A stretch of DNA of 8,110 nt from Bacteroidota bacterium (GTDB lineage Bacteria; Bacteroidota; Bacteroidia; Chitinophagales; UBA2359). Both the position numbers and the translations under genes were made by a program. Shown piece by piece: positions 1 to 6,293 of this stretch. Below the pieces are notes generated by a model. That model was not told the origin of the DNA. It searched no databases and was given only the letters and a program-made list of their open reading frames with translations. The number at the start of each line of letters is the position of its first letter. Position 1 is the stretch's first letter. The stretch is taken from the NCBI GenBank assembly GCA_020631675.1, contig JAHDGT010000194.1, positions 1 through 8,110 on the forward strand, given 5' to 3'.

Positions 1-7
1 CGCAGTG

Positions 8-23
8 AAAGGCTGACGCCTTT
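8..23. repeat. Small perfect inverted repeat abutting a heptamer array
   Basis: AAAGGC at 8-13 and GCCTTT at 18-23 are perfect inverted copies around the 4-nt loop TGAC. The structure ends exactly where the 7-bp tandem array begins at position 24. It could be the tail of a terminator for a gene beyond the left edge, since two further A/T bases follow, but there is no T-tract. It could equally be part of the repeat element itself. The window edge prevents a decision. Confidence 0.4.
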
Positions 24-58
24 AGACATAAGACTCAAGACGTAAGACATAAGATCCC
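24..58. repeat. Degenerate 7-bp tandem repeat array (AGACNNN), copy 1
   Basis: Five consecutive 7-bp units start with AGAC or AGAT, in strict 7-bp phase from position 24: AGACATA, AGACTCA, then two more AGAC units and a degenerate last unit beginning AGAT at 52. The first four bases are conserved and the last three vary. A second array with the same period and the same AGACTCA unit lies at 4137-4171. The period is not a multiple of three and no gene covers it, so it is a noncoding repeat. Similar AGACNNN strings seem familiar from Bacteroidota intergenic DNA, but that is recollection and was not checked. Function unknown. Confidence 0.7.
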
Positions 59-138
59 CTGCTCGACGCCAATTGCTCTTTGCGACCGTTTAAAGCCTTT
101 TATTGCGGGTACGCAGCATAAATATAGCTCATTATCTC

Positions 139-912
139 TTACAGCTGATCCACGTCTATCATGCTTGCTTTATGTACGGCATCAGCTATTTGCGGGATGA
201 GTTCTGGATCTTTTTCAAAGGCATTGCCTACTACGATCAGATCCGCGCCCGCACGGCAGGCATCAAGTGCTTGTTCTGGTGTACGGATGCCACCGCCAAT
301 GATCAGGGGGATATTGATCGCTTTGCGAACGGCCTTGATCATTCGCTTGGGTACGGGCTGGTCGGCACCGCTTCCGCTATCCAGATAGATCAGCTTCATG
401 CCCAGTTGTTGACCTGCTAAAGCGGTACAAAGGGCGATCTGTGGTTTATTGGCCGGAATGGGCGAACTATTGCTGATGTAAGAGACCGTGGTAGGGCGAC
501 CACCATCAATGATCAGATAGCCTGTTGACAAGATCTCTAAGCCAGACTTGGCCAAAACAGGGGCTGCCAGCACATGCTGACCTATGAGTAGATCGGCATT
601 GCGGCCGCTTAGTAGAGAGAGCAACAAAATGCCATCAGCGGCGGGACATACTTGAGAAGGTGAACCCGGGAAGAGAACGATGGGAATACGGGTGAGTGCT
701 TTGAGCCTTGTGATGAGTTGGTCAAAATCAGGATCCATGACCAAGCTTCCGCCTACAAAAAGCAGATCTATGGCCGCGGAATGGGCCTGACCGATCAATT
801 CGGGAAGCTCTTCTATACGCAGCTTATCTGGATCAAGTAGCATGGCAATGCCCTTACGGCCTTGCTGTCGCAATTGCTCGATCAAAGAATATATGGACTG
901 TTGATCCCCCAT
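139..912 (-). CDS. Geranylgeranylglyceryl phosphate synthase family protein (GGGPS/PcrB superfamily)
   Basis: This 257-aa TIM-barrel protein should transfer a prenyl group (geranylgeranyl or a similar chain) from its diphosphate to C3 of sn-glycerol-1-phosphate, the first committed step of archaeal-type ether lipids. Visible family motifs, in order, are LLDPDK (25-30), VGGS (53-56), FPG (81-83), LIIDGG (133-138), YLDSGSGA (176-183), GGGIR (206-210) and VGNAFE (228-233). The last three match the glycerol-phosphate/phosphate-binding loops of this fold. There is no signal peptide, so the protein is cytosolic. Length and motif set fit the group II enzymes known from archaea and Bacteroidota rather than the shorter Bacillus PcrB; this subgroup call and the chain length are inferred. 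The ATG at 912 lies 4 bp from a -7-like box, so the leader would be very short. By eye the gene is richer in G+C than its neighbours. It is transcribed away from the thioredoxin pair and shows no operon partner here. Confidence 0.9.
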   Translation of the reverse strand: MGDQQSIYSLIEQLRQQGRKGIAMLLDPDKLRIEELPELIGQAHSAAIDLLFVGGSLVMDPDFDQLITRLKALTRIPIVLFPGSPSQVCPAADGILLLSLLSGRNADLLIGQHVLAAPVLAKSGLEILSTGYLIIDGGRPTTVSYISNSSPIPANKPQIALCTALAGQQLGMKLIYLDSGSGADQPVPKRMIKAVRKAINIPLIIGGGIRTPEQALDACRAGADLIVVGNAFEKDPELIPQIADAVHKASMIDVDQL

Positions 913-916
913 GGTG

Positions 917-924
917 CGAAAATA
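917..924 (-). promoter_or_regulatory. Candidate -7 box for the GGGPS gene
   Basis: Read on the minus strand, these bases are TATTTTCG, one mismatch from the Bacteroidota -7 consensus TAnnTTTG. They end 4 bp before the ATG at 912, so the transcript would be leaderless or nearly so. No good -33 TTG lies at 19-21 bp; the nearest, TTTTG (951-955), is 26 bp away. An alternative on the same strand is TAAGTTGG (932-939) with TTG (960-962) at a 20-bp spacing, which would give a leader of roughly 15 nt. The sequence does not decide between them. Confidence 0.4.
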
Positions 925-1000
925 CGTTAAACCAACTTACTTTTCCTTAGCAAAAGATGCAACCTTTCTTACTTCGGACAATCGAAGAGGTGGGATTGCT

Positions 1001-1008
1001 TACTTTTG
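1001..1008 (+). promoter_or_regulatory. Candidate -7 box for the thioredoxin-like gene pair
   Basis: TACTTTTG is an exact match to the Bacteroidota -7 consensus TAnnTTTG. Transcription would begin about 5-7 bp downstream, giving a leader of roughly 25-30 nt before the ATG at 1041. There is no convincing -33 TTG at the usual distance. The box also argues against the in-frame ATG at 957, which lies upstream of it. Confidence 0.5.
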
Positions 1009-1040
1009 TAGTTCCTCGCGAAGTTCGAAAAAATAGACGC

Positions 1041-2534
1041 ATGCAGTCAGTATTATCATCTTTCCGCTTTATTAGCTTTTTGTTATCCTTCTCCTTATTG
1101 GTCTTTTTTAGTGATCAAGTACAAGCACAAGAGTCGCCCACTCCTACTATCATTTGTGGCGAAGTGGCGGCGGCAGAGGCTTCTGACAAAGGTCCGATCA
1201 TAAGTGGTCAGGCCAACCCGATCGCTGGTCAGTTCAAAAAGCAGATTCCTATTCGTGAAGATGGGAGTTTTCGATTTGAGTTGAATACGCCGATCAATAT
1301 TCCGCTGACATTAGAATATGAGAAGCGCAATATAGAATTGTTGGTCGCTCCTGGAGATAGTGTATTCATTAGCATTAACCCTAAAAGCAGGAAATGGGAC
1401 GCGTTCACGATCATCTCAGGTGATCCGGAGTCCGCTTCTGTTAACGACTATTTACTGAAGCGACGTTACTTGTTCAAGGGCAGTAAAAAGATGTTCAGCG
1501 ATAATACCATGATCCGAAATGCCAAAGGGGAGGAATACAAAGTATTCGCGGATAGCTTGCGCCAAGCAAAACAGGATTATTTGGACGAACACGCTAAGGC
1601 TAAGCCCATGCGTGCAGAATTTAAACAGTGGATGGCGGATGAAATTGATTTTGATTATGCTTACAATATGATCGGCTACCCATATCTCTACGCTCGCTAC
1701 AATAACAGAAAAGCAGCCGATGGTACGCCTGTGAAAGTTGAGTTACCAGATGATTTCTTTGCCGCATTAAAGGACATTCCGGTTGAAAAGGAGGAGTATT
1801 TATTGATGAAGGGCTACCAAAAGTATTTGCAGCAATACCTCGCTGACCGTTTTCATAAAGAGGTGATCCAAGCTGTGGAAGATTATGATTACACGAACAG
1901 TTATGCCGATAAAGTGAAATTCACTTCTGAGCAGATAAGCGGCAAATGCAGCCAGTATTTACAGACCATGATGTTCATTGAGGGTTCTAGTAAAGGACAG
2001 GTGGATGCTATTATGCCTTTGTTGGCTGAATTCAGGGAAACTTGTCAGAACCCGGAGTATAAAAACATTGCTACTCAGTTGTATGCGCAATTGCTTCCGT
2101 TAAGTAAGGGGCAACCAGCTCCAGATTTCGTAATGACAGATCGAGATGGGAATACCAAGCATTTGAGTGATTATAGAGGTAAGGTGGTTTACTTGGACTT
2201 TTGGGCGACCTGGTGTGGCCCTTGTAGAAAAGAGATGCCTTTTTCTCAGTCTTTACACGAGCAATTGAAAGACAAAGAAGACGAAGTCGTTTTTCTCTAT
2301 GTCTCTTTTGATCGTTCTGAAGCTCCGTGGCAAAAGTTCTTAACGGAAAAGCAACCCGTGGGCGAGCATGCACTTGTATTGGGCGAGGCTCAAAAAGCGG
2401 TGAAAAAGGCTTACAATATCAGCGGTATTCCTAAGTTCTTATTAATAGATCAGGAAGGCAATATCGCGAGCAGTCATGCGAGAAGACCCAGTGACCCGAA
2501 GATGAAAGGTGATATTTTGAAATTATTGGATTAA
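1041..2534 (+). CDS. Secreted TlpA-family thioredoxin-like protein (tandem copy 1)
   Basis: This 497-aa protein is probably a periplasmic thiol-disulfide oxidoreductase. A signal peptide covers residues 1-30 (hydrophobic core then VQAQ; no lipobox Cys). A beta-rich region (about 50-135, including LLVAPGDSVFISI) resembles the N-terminal domain often fused to TlpA in Bacteroidota (DUF4369-like; assignment inferred). A mostly helical middle of about 200 residues is unrecognised. The C-terminal AhpC/TlpA thioredoxin fold (about 357-497) has PAPDF, the redox motif W391-C392-G393-P394-C395, cis-Pro464 and the tail HARRPS (479-484). Cys335, outside the active site, is conserved in copy 2. Substrate and reductant partner are unknown. 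The start at 1041 is preferred because it begins directly with the signal peptide and follows the -7 box at 1001; starting at 957 would add 28 residues that bury the signal. No Shine-Dalgarno is visible. It is probably co-transcribed with the paralogue 138 bp downstream. Confidence 0.88.
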   Translation: MQSVLSSFRFISFLLSFSLLVFFSDQVQAQESPTPTIICGEVAAAEASDKGPIISGQANPIAGQFKKQIPIREDGSFRFELNTPINIPLTLEYEKRNIELLVAPGDSVFISINPKSRKWDAFTIISGDPESASVNDYLLKRRYLFKGSKKMFSDNTMIRNAKGEEYKVFADSLRQAKQDYLDEHAKAKPMRAEFKQWMADEIDFDYAYNMIGYPYLYARYNNRKAADGTPVKVELPDDFFAALKDIPVEKEEYLLMKGYQKYLQQYLADRFHKEVIQAVEDYDYTNSYADKVKFTSEQISGKCSQYLQTMMFIEGSSKGQVDAIMPLLAEFRETCQNPEYKNIATQLYAQLLPLSKGQPAPDFVMTDRDGNTKHLSDYRGKVVYLDFWATWCGPCRKEMPFSQSLHEQLKDKEDEVVFLYVSFDRSEAPWQKFLTEKQPVGEHALVLGEAQKAVKKAYNISGIPKFLLIDQEGNIASSHARRPSDPKMKGDILKLLD

Positions 2535-2570
2535 GGCATTCCTGTTTTTCCGAACCCTTGCTCCTATTGT

Positions 2571-2615
2571 CGATGGATTCACATCCATCGCTTGAATAAA
2601 TCGTCCCTTGGGGAC
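2571..2615. repeat. Two-hairpin REP-like element between the thioredoxin paralogues
   Basis: Hairpin 1 (2571-2590) has the perfect 8-bp stem CGATGGAT/ATCCATCG with loop TCAC. Hairpin 2 (2603-2615) has the 5-bp stem GTCCC/GGGAC with loop TTG. Twelve bases separate them. Neither is followed by a T-tract, so simple intrinsic termination is unlikely. Two short GC-containing hairpins in an intergenic gap resemble REP/BIME-type sequences that are copied by REP-associated tyrosine transposases; no such transposase is in the window, so this is an inference. If the two flanking genes form an operon, the hairpins would sit in the mRNA and could affect stability or relative expression. Confidence 0.55.
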
Positions 2616-2672
2616 TCTTAGGATTTCCATGATAAAGACCTGTATTAGATAACTACAACCAAATAAGTATAT

Positions 2673-4085
2673 ATGAACTCGTTTCAATTCCGTTTACTTT
2701 TTCTCTTTGCCCTAATAGGACTATCCTCCATGAGCTTGGATGTGTTGGCACAAGAGAAAACCACTTTTACCACACAGCTGAAAAATGCTCGTTCCAAAAA
2801 GGTGAAGCTCCGCATACATGAAAACCTTTTAAGCTTGGAAGATGTGACTGAAATGGTGTTGCCCATATCAGAAACCGGTGAGACCACTTTTGAATTCGAG
2901 CTGCAAGAGCCTTCTGTAGCTTATGTGTTTTTAGACAAGCAGCCACTTCGAGTATTCTTACGTCCGGGTGATGAGCTGTCTTTAGGTGCTGATATGCGCC
3001 AGTTTTACAATAGCATGCGCTTTGCTGGTAGCAGAACAGATGCCAGCGAAGTCATTGCCGCCATACAGCGCATAGACGAGCGTGCGACACAGGGGGTGAA
3101 TACGGGTTTACAGAACTGGGGAGCGGATAAATTCAGAGAGTTCGCGGATAAAGAGCGTGAAAAACGCCAAAAGGTATTAAAAAATGCCAATACGGAAAAT
3201 CAATTATCCAGTAGAGATAAAACCTTGATCAGTGCTGAGATAGATTACCAATGGGGAATTGACCTATTGCAATATGCGGAATACCGCAGCTTGTTCATGG
3301 GCAAAAAGCTGCCAAAGAAGTATTTCGATTTTCTGAAAGACATCCCACTGAATAATGAGTATGCCTTGCGTTCTGATATTTACGCCATGTTCATCAATTC
3401 TTACATGAACTACTTGGTCACCAATTATGACGCCTACTACGCCATGGACAATTACTACCCGGATGCGATAGAAGTGGCTAAGCGCAATTTTGAAGGTGGT
3501 CCCATGTTTTTCGCTTTAGCACAAGCTATTGTTGAAGGAAGCAGTAAAGTAGACTTGTCTTTATTAGAAGAAGCTTATGAAAACTTTATCATTGAATGTC
3601 CTTATAAGGGTTTGAAGCAGGGCGTTAAGGCGGCCTATGCAAGAGCTAAAAAAGTGGCAGCAGGAGAACCCGCACCAGACTTTTTCTTAACATCAATGGA
3701 TGGACAAGAGGTTGCTATGGGTGATTTGAAAGGTAAAGTGGTATATGTTGATTTCTGGGCATCTTGGTGTGGACCTTGTATTCAAGAGATGTCGTATGCG
3801 GAAGATGTGAAGAAGAAATTCAAAAACAATAAGGAGGTCGCCTTTGTGTATATTTCCTTAGATGAGGATGTAGGCTCATGGCAAGCAGCGGTGAATCGTT
3901 TAGGTATCAAGGGCATTAACTTACACTCTCCTGGTTTCCAGTCTGAGGTAGCTAAAGCCTATAATGTGCAGAATTTACCGCATTATTTATTGATTGATAA
4001 AGATGGTAAAATCGCTATGCCGCATGCGCGTAGACCTAGTGAGACAAAGGATTTGATCAAAGATATTCAGCGGTTTTTGAAGTAA
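2673..4085 (+). CDS. Secreted TlpA-family thioredoxin-like protein (tandem copy 2)
   Basis: This 470-aa protein is a paralogue of the gene just upstream. A signal peptide covers about residues 1-27 (hydrophobic core, then VLAQ; no lipobox). It is followed by a beta-rich N-terminal region containing FLRPGDELSLG, the counterpart of LLVAPGDSVFISI in copy 1, and a helical middle with LKDIPL that matches LKDIPV. The C-terminal thioredoxin fold has PAPDF, W365-C366-G367-P368-C369, cis-Pro436 and HARRPS (451-456). From EGSSK (288-292; 314-318 in copy 1) to the WCGPC tryptophan there are exactly 77 positions in both proteins, and Cys309 aligns with Cys335. The expected role is periplasmic thiol-disulfide exchange; its direction and target are unknown. 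No clear TAnnTTTG promoter lies in the 138-bp gap, so transcription from the upstream gene is the simplest model. There is no obvious Shine-Dalgarno and no intrinsic terminator after the stop. Confidence 0.88.
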   Translation: MNSFQFRLLFLFALIGLSSMSLDVLAQEKTTFTTQLKNARSKKVKLRIHENLLSLEDVTEMVLPISETGETTFEFELQEPSVAYVFLDKQPLRVFLRPGDELSLGADMRQFYNSMRFAGSRTDASEVIAAIQRIDERATQGVNTGLQNWGADKFREFADKEREKRQKVLKNANTENQLSSRDKTLISAEIDYQWGIDLLQYAEYRSLFMGKKLPKKYFDFLKDIPLNNEYALRSDIYAMFINSYMNYLVTNYDAYYAMDNYYPDAIEVAKRNFEGGPMFFALAQAIVEGSSKVDLSLLEEAYENFIIECPYKGLKQGVKAAYARAKKVAAGEPAPDFFLTSMDGQEVAMGDLKGKVVYVDFWASWCGPCIQEMSYAEDVKKKFKNNKEVAFVYISLDEDVGSWQAAVNRLGIKGINLHSPGFQSEVAKAYNVQNLPHYLLIDKDGKIAMPHARRPSETKDLIKDIQRFLK

Positions 4086-4136
4086 CTTTTTCAGCTTGTA
4101 AGCATAGTCTTTTGATTAATAATAATACGGTCTTTC

Positions 4137-4171
4137 AGACTCAAGATACAAGACTTGAGACTTGAGACCTC
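4137..4171. repeat. Degenerate 7-bp tandem repeat array (AGACNNN), copy 2
   Basis: Five 7-bp units run in strict phase from 4137: AGACTCA, one AGAT-type unit, two identical AGACTTG units, and a final AGAC unit ending at 4171. Conserved first bases and a variable 3-base tail reproduce the array at 24-58, in the same orientation and with the same number of units. It lies 51 bp after the stop of the second thioredoxin gene and 3 bp before the long hairpin at 4175, so the two may be one composite element. It has no reading frame and no known function. Confidence 0.7.
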
Positions 4172-4174
4172 AGT

Positions 4175-4250
4175 AAATCACGATAGCCTTTTGTGGATAT
4201 TGAGCATGTCTTGAATAGACATTTACATATCCATCAAAGGCTATTGATTT
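4175..4250. other. Long intergenic hairpin upstream of the MazG-like gene
   Basis: The arms nest around one centre. AAATCA (4175-4180) pairs with TGATTT (4245-4250). After a 2-nt CG bulge, 4183-4200 (beginning ATAGCC) pairs with 4227-4244 (ending GGCTAT) at 16 of 18 positions, 17 of 18 if a G-U pair is allowed in RNA. A 5x4-nt internal loop leads to an apical stem ATGTCT/AGACAT (4206-4211/4217-4222) with loop TGAAT. About 29 base pairs in 76 nt is far more than expected by chance. It ends 24 bp before the MazG-like ATG. It could be a structured mRNA leader, a miniature mobile element, a regulator site or a barrier between transcripts. The lack of a clean T-tract argues against a classical terminator. 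Confidence 0.75.
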
Positions 4251-4274
4251 TATATACCCTTAAAACGTCCTTTT

Positions 4275-4622
4275 ATGTCTTCCGATAATAAAGAATACAC
4301 CCTTAATGAGCTACAGGCTGTTGTTGATGAATGGATCCGTACTATAGGCGTACGCTACTATAGTGAGTTGACCAATATGGCTATACTCACGGAAGAAGTG
4401 GGAGAAGTAGCTCGGTTGATGGCTCGTATTTACGGAGAACAATCTTTTAAAAAAGATGCTCCGGAACCCGATTTAGGTGATGAGTTAGCAGATGTGCTTT
4501 GGGTGTTGATCTGCATTGCCAATCAAACCGGGGTAAATCTTACTGATGCCCTAGCAAAGAACATTGCGAAGAAAACCAAGAGAGATAAAGAGCGGCACGC
4601 ACAAAATGAGAAATTGAAATAA
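4275..4622 (+). CDS. MazG-type nucleotide pyrophosphohydrolase
   Basis: This 115-aa all-alpha protein should hydrolyse (d)NTPs to the monophosphate and pyrophosphate in the cytosol, cleaning the nucleotide pool of damaged or excess nucleotides. The Mg-binding pattern is clear: E40, E41 and E44 in LTEEVGEVA, then E70 and D73 in DLGDELADVLW, followed by a hydrophobic helix (VLICIANQTGVNL) and a Lys/Arg-rich tail (KNIAKKTKRDKERH). The length fits the single-domain MazG-like family rather than two-domain MazG of E. coli, so the stringent-response role of that enzyme should not be transferred. The ATG at 4275 starts just before the first helix. The leader contains the 76-nt hairpin at 4175-4250. 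The gene converges on gcvT with only 16 bp between the stops and no evident terminator. Substrate preference cannot be read from the sequence. Confidence 0.9.
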   Translation: MSSDNKEYTLNELQAVVDEWIRTIGVRYYSELTNMAILTEEVGEVARLMARIYGEQSFKKDAPEPDLGDELADVLWVLICIANQTGVNLTDALAKNIAKKTKRDKERHAQNEKLK

Positions 4623-4638
4623 GGGGCTGCGAATTAGT

Positions 4639-5730
4639 CTACAAAAATGGTGTTTTTACGATTTTCGCCTCCAACTGCTTTTTCCGTACTCCTATTTTAA
4701 TCGTACTTCCGACTATGGCTTGCGCTGTTGGTACATAGCCCATTCCTATTGCTTTTCCTAAGCTGGGTGACTTCGTGCCAGAGGTGACCTCTCCTATTGG
4801 TACTCCAGAATCAGCCTCTAGTATAGGATATCCATGACGGGCTATCCCTTTATCCACCAGCTCAAAACCTATGAGCTTTTTAAGTGGACCATCTGTTTTG
4901 ACCGCCATTAAAGCTTCTTGCGCGATTGATGGGGTTGCTTTCTTCAGTTTAGTGATCCAGCCCAAACCCGCTTCATAAGGGTTATTCTCTTCATTCATAT
5001 CATTTCCGTACAAACAATATCCTTTTTCCAAACGCAGAGTATCTCTCGCCCCCAAGCCACAAGGAAGAATGCCGTGATCACGACCAGCTTCTAATACCGC
5101 ATCCCAAATTTTCTCAGCATGTTTATTGTCAAAATATAGTTCAAAGCCCCCTGCACCTGTATAACCCGTTGCTGAGATCAATACATTCTCACAATCCGCG
5201 AATACACCTTTTTCGAAGGTATAGTAAGTCATATTGACCAAATCCACCTTGGTAAGTGATTGTAAAGCTTGTGCGGCTTTAGGTCCTTGAACAGCTAATA
5301 AAGTAGTTCGGCTTGAAATATCAAGGAATTCAACATCTTGCTCTGGTGTTATGTGCTTTAAGATCCATGCTTTGTCTTTATCAATATTAGCTGCATTGAC
5401 CACCAGCATATAGCCGTTATCTTGGAGTTGGTAGACCAAAAGGTCATCAACAATTCCCCCTTTTTCATTTAACAGGCAGCTGTACTGCACTTTTCCAGGC
5501 GCTAGTTTAGCCGCATTATTACTTGTTAAATACTGTACAACATTTAAAGCGTCCTTACCTCTAATGATGAACTGCCCCATATGTGATACATCGAAAACGC
5601 CTAAACGCTCTCTTACCGCTTGATGCTCTTGGGTTATGCTTGAATAGCTAACAGGCATATTATAGCCGGCGAACGCCATCATTTTCGCTCCTAAAGCTTG
5701 ATGCCTTTCAAATAGTGCCAGGTTCTTCAT
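4639..5730 (-). CDS. gcvT: Aminomethyltransferase, glycine cleavage system T protein
   Basis: This 363-aa cytosolic protein is T-protein of the glycine cleavage system. It takes the aminomethyl group from lipoylated H-protein, releases ammonia and passes the one-carbon unit to tetrahydrofolate. Family landmarks: FDVSHMG (46-52), the acidic pair D95-D96 in GGIVDDLLVY that holds the catalytic Asp, VNAAN (111-115), the folate-domain motif GYTGAGGFE (189-197), ARDTLRLE (228-235), and the C-terminal GEVTSGTKSPSL (313-324). Position 193 is Ala where many homologues have Glu in GYTGE; this may be normal in Bacteroidota. Length is typical and the frame is intact. No gcvH or gcvP is nearby, so the system is dispersed in this genome, as is common in this phylum. 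The ATG at 5730 lies about 60 nt downstream of a consensus -7 box; the leader is too short for a glycine riboswitch. Confidence 0.96.
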   Translation of the reverse strand: MKNLALFERHQALGAKMMAFAGYNMPVSYSSITQEHQAVRERLGVFDVSHMGQFIIRGKDALNVVQYLTSNNAAKLAPGKVQYSCLLNEKGGIVDDLLVYQLQDNGYMLVVNAANIDKDKAWILKHITPEQDVEFLDISSRTTLLAVQGPKAAQALQSLTKVDLVNMTYYTFEKGVFADCENVLISATGYTGAGGFELYFDNKHAEKIWDAVLEAGRDHGILPCGLGARDTLRLEKGYCLYGNDMNEENNPYEAGLGWITKLKKATPSIAQEALMAVKTDGPLKKLIGFELVDKGIARHGYPILEADSGVPIGEVTSGTKSPSLGKAIGMGYVPTAQAIVGSTIKIGVRKKQLEAKIVKTPFL

Positions 5731-5797
5731 TTATTGGTCGAATATTGAAAACTGTAATAAAATCAATTCTTTATAATACATAGCTGCTTTAACAAAG

Positions 5798-5805
5798 CAA
5801 AGATA
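5798..5805 (-). promoter_or_regulatory. Candidate -7 box for gcvT
   Basis: On the minus strand this reads TATCTTTG, an exact match to the Bacteroidota -7 consensus TAnnTTTG. It would give an A/T-rich leader of about 60 nt before the ATG at 5730. No good -33 TTG is seen 19-21 bp upstream, so the assignment rests on the -7 box and its position. Confidence 0.5.
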
Positions 5806-5922
5806 AAAGCTTTAAACCCCTAATAAATACTATGTGTTTGACAATTTTCATCAGATTCACTTATTTATATTAAAACGTGATGAAATGATGATATTTATAT
5901 AGGAATTGAAACTCTAAATCAC

Positions 5923-5953
5923 TTGCAAAAGGAAATAAAAGAGCTTACTTTTA
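5923..5953 (+). promoter_or_regulatory. Candidate promoter for the HU gene
   Basis: TTG at 5923-5925 (a -33 element) is followed after exactly 20 bp by TACTTTTA at 5946-5953, one base from the -7 consensus TAnnTTTG. This is the best two-part Bacteroidota-type promoter in the window. Transcription would start near 5959, leaving a leader of about 35-40 nt before the ATG at 5996. The -7 box lies within a short GAGC/GCTC inverted repeat (5941-5944/5955-5958), which may be chance. Confidence 0.6.
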
Positions 5954-5995
5954 CGCTCCTTAAAATAGTACATCTTTCATTAAAAAGCATAACAG

Positions 5996-6271
5996 ATGAA
6001 CAAAGGTCAACTCACAGAAAGAATAGCAAATGATGCTGGTCTTACTAAAGCACAAGCTGGAGCAGCCATAGATGCATTCATGAACGCAGTTAAGGATACT
6101 TTAAAAGAGGGTGATAAATTGACATTGATCGGCTTTGGTTCTTTCTTTTTGAAGCACCGCGCAGAGCGTCCAGGTATTAATCCTCGTACACAAGAAAAAA
6201 CAATCATCGCAGCTAAGAATGTTGTGAAGTTCAAGGTTGGTGCTGACTTAGACAAGCATGTGAACTCATAA
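5996..6271 (+). CDS. HU-family histone-like DNA-binding protein
   Basis: This 91-aa protein has the standard HU length and layout. Two N-terminal helices (about 3-38, including LTKAQAGAAIDAFM) form the dimer core, followed by the GFGSF beta turn (46-50) and the DNA-binding arm with R55, R58 and GINPRT (60-65). In this arm the tip proline P63 intercalates in the DNA minor groove in characterised HU/IHF proteins. The C-terminal part, IAAKNVVKFKVGADL, is the usual closing segment. It acts as a dimer that bends and compacts DNA without strong sequence specificity. It is a single-gene unit: its own promoter (5923-5953), an A-rich leader without Shine-Dalgarno, and a strong terminator 57 bp after the stop. 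HU rather than IHF is favoured because it stands alone and has general HU features, but these cannot be fully separated from sequence alone. Confidence 0.96.
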   Translation: MNKGQLTERIANDAGLTKAQAGAAIDAFMNAVKDTLKEGDKLTLIGFGSFFLKHRAERPGINPRTQEKTIIAAKNVVKFKVGADLDKHVNS

Positions 6272-6293
6272 TTTTGATTTCTATATGAAATAG

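Noticed and set aside
24..58. CRISPR-like array
   Set aside because: The repeats are 7 bp long and contiguous, with no spacers and no cas genes nearby; the same holds for 4137-4171.
81..115. Terminator for the GGGPS gene
   Set aside because: TGCGACC and GGTACGCA can pair only with a bulge and a 20-nt loop, and no T-tract follows in the direction of transcription.
957..1040. Upstream in-frame ATG (957) as the start of the first thioredoxin-like gene
   Set aside because: It would put 28 residues before a clear signal peptide, and the consensus -7 box at 1001-1008 lies downstream of it.
4643..4657. Bidirectional terminator between the convergent MazG-like and gcvT genes
   Set aside because: It is only AAAAA/TTTTT pairing inside the gcvT coding end, with no G/C stem.
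5731..5797. Glycine riboswitch in front of gcvT
   Set aside because: The leader from the likely start site is only about 60 nt and A/T-rich, too short for the aptamer, and no matching stems were seen.
5862..5900. Direct repeat TATTTATAT (5862-5870 and 5892-5900), 30 bp apart, as an operator pair
   Set aside because: The copies are short and purely A/T in A/T-rich intergenic DNA, so chance is likely; the 30-bp spacing alone is weak evidence.
6007..6255. Minus-strand reading frame opposite the HU gene (similar shadows lie opposite the thioredoxin and ATPase genes)
   Set aside because: It overlaps a certain gene, and its product has no recognisable domain or start signals.
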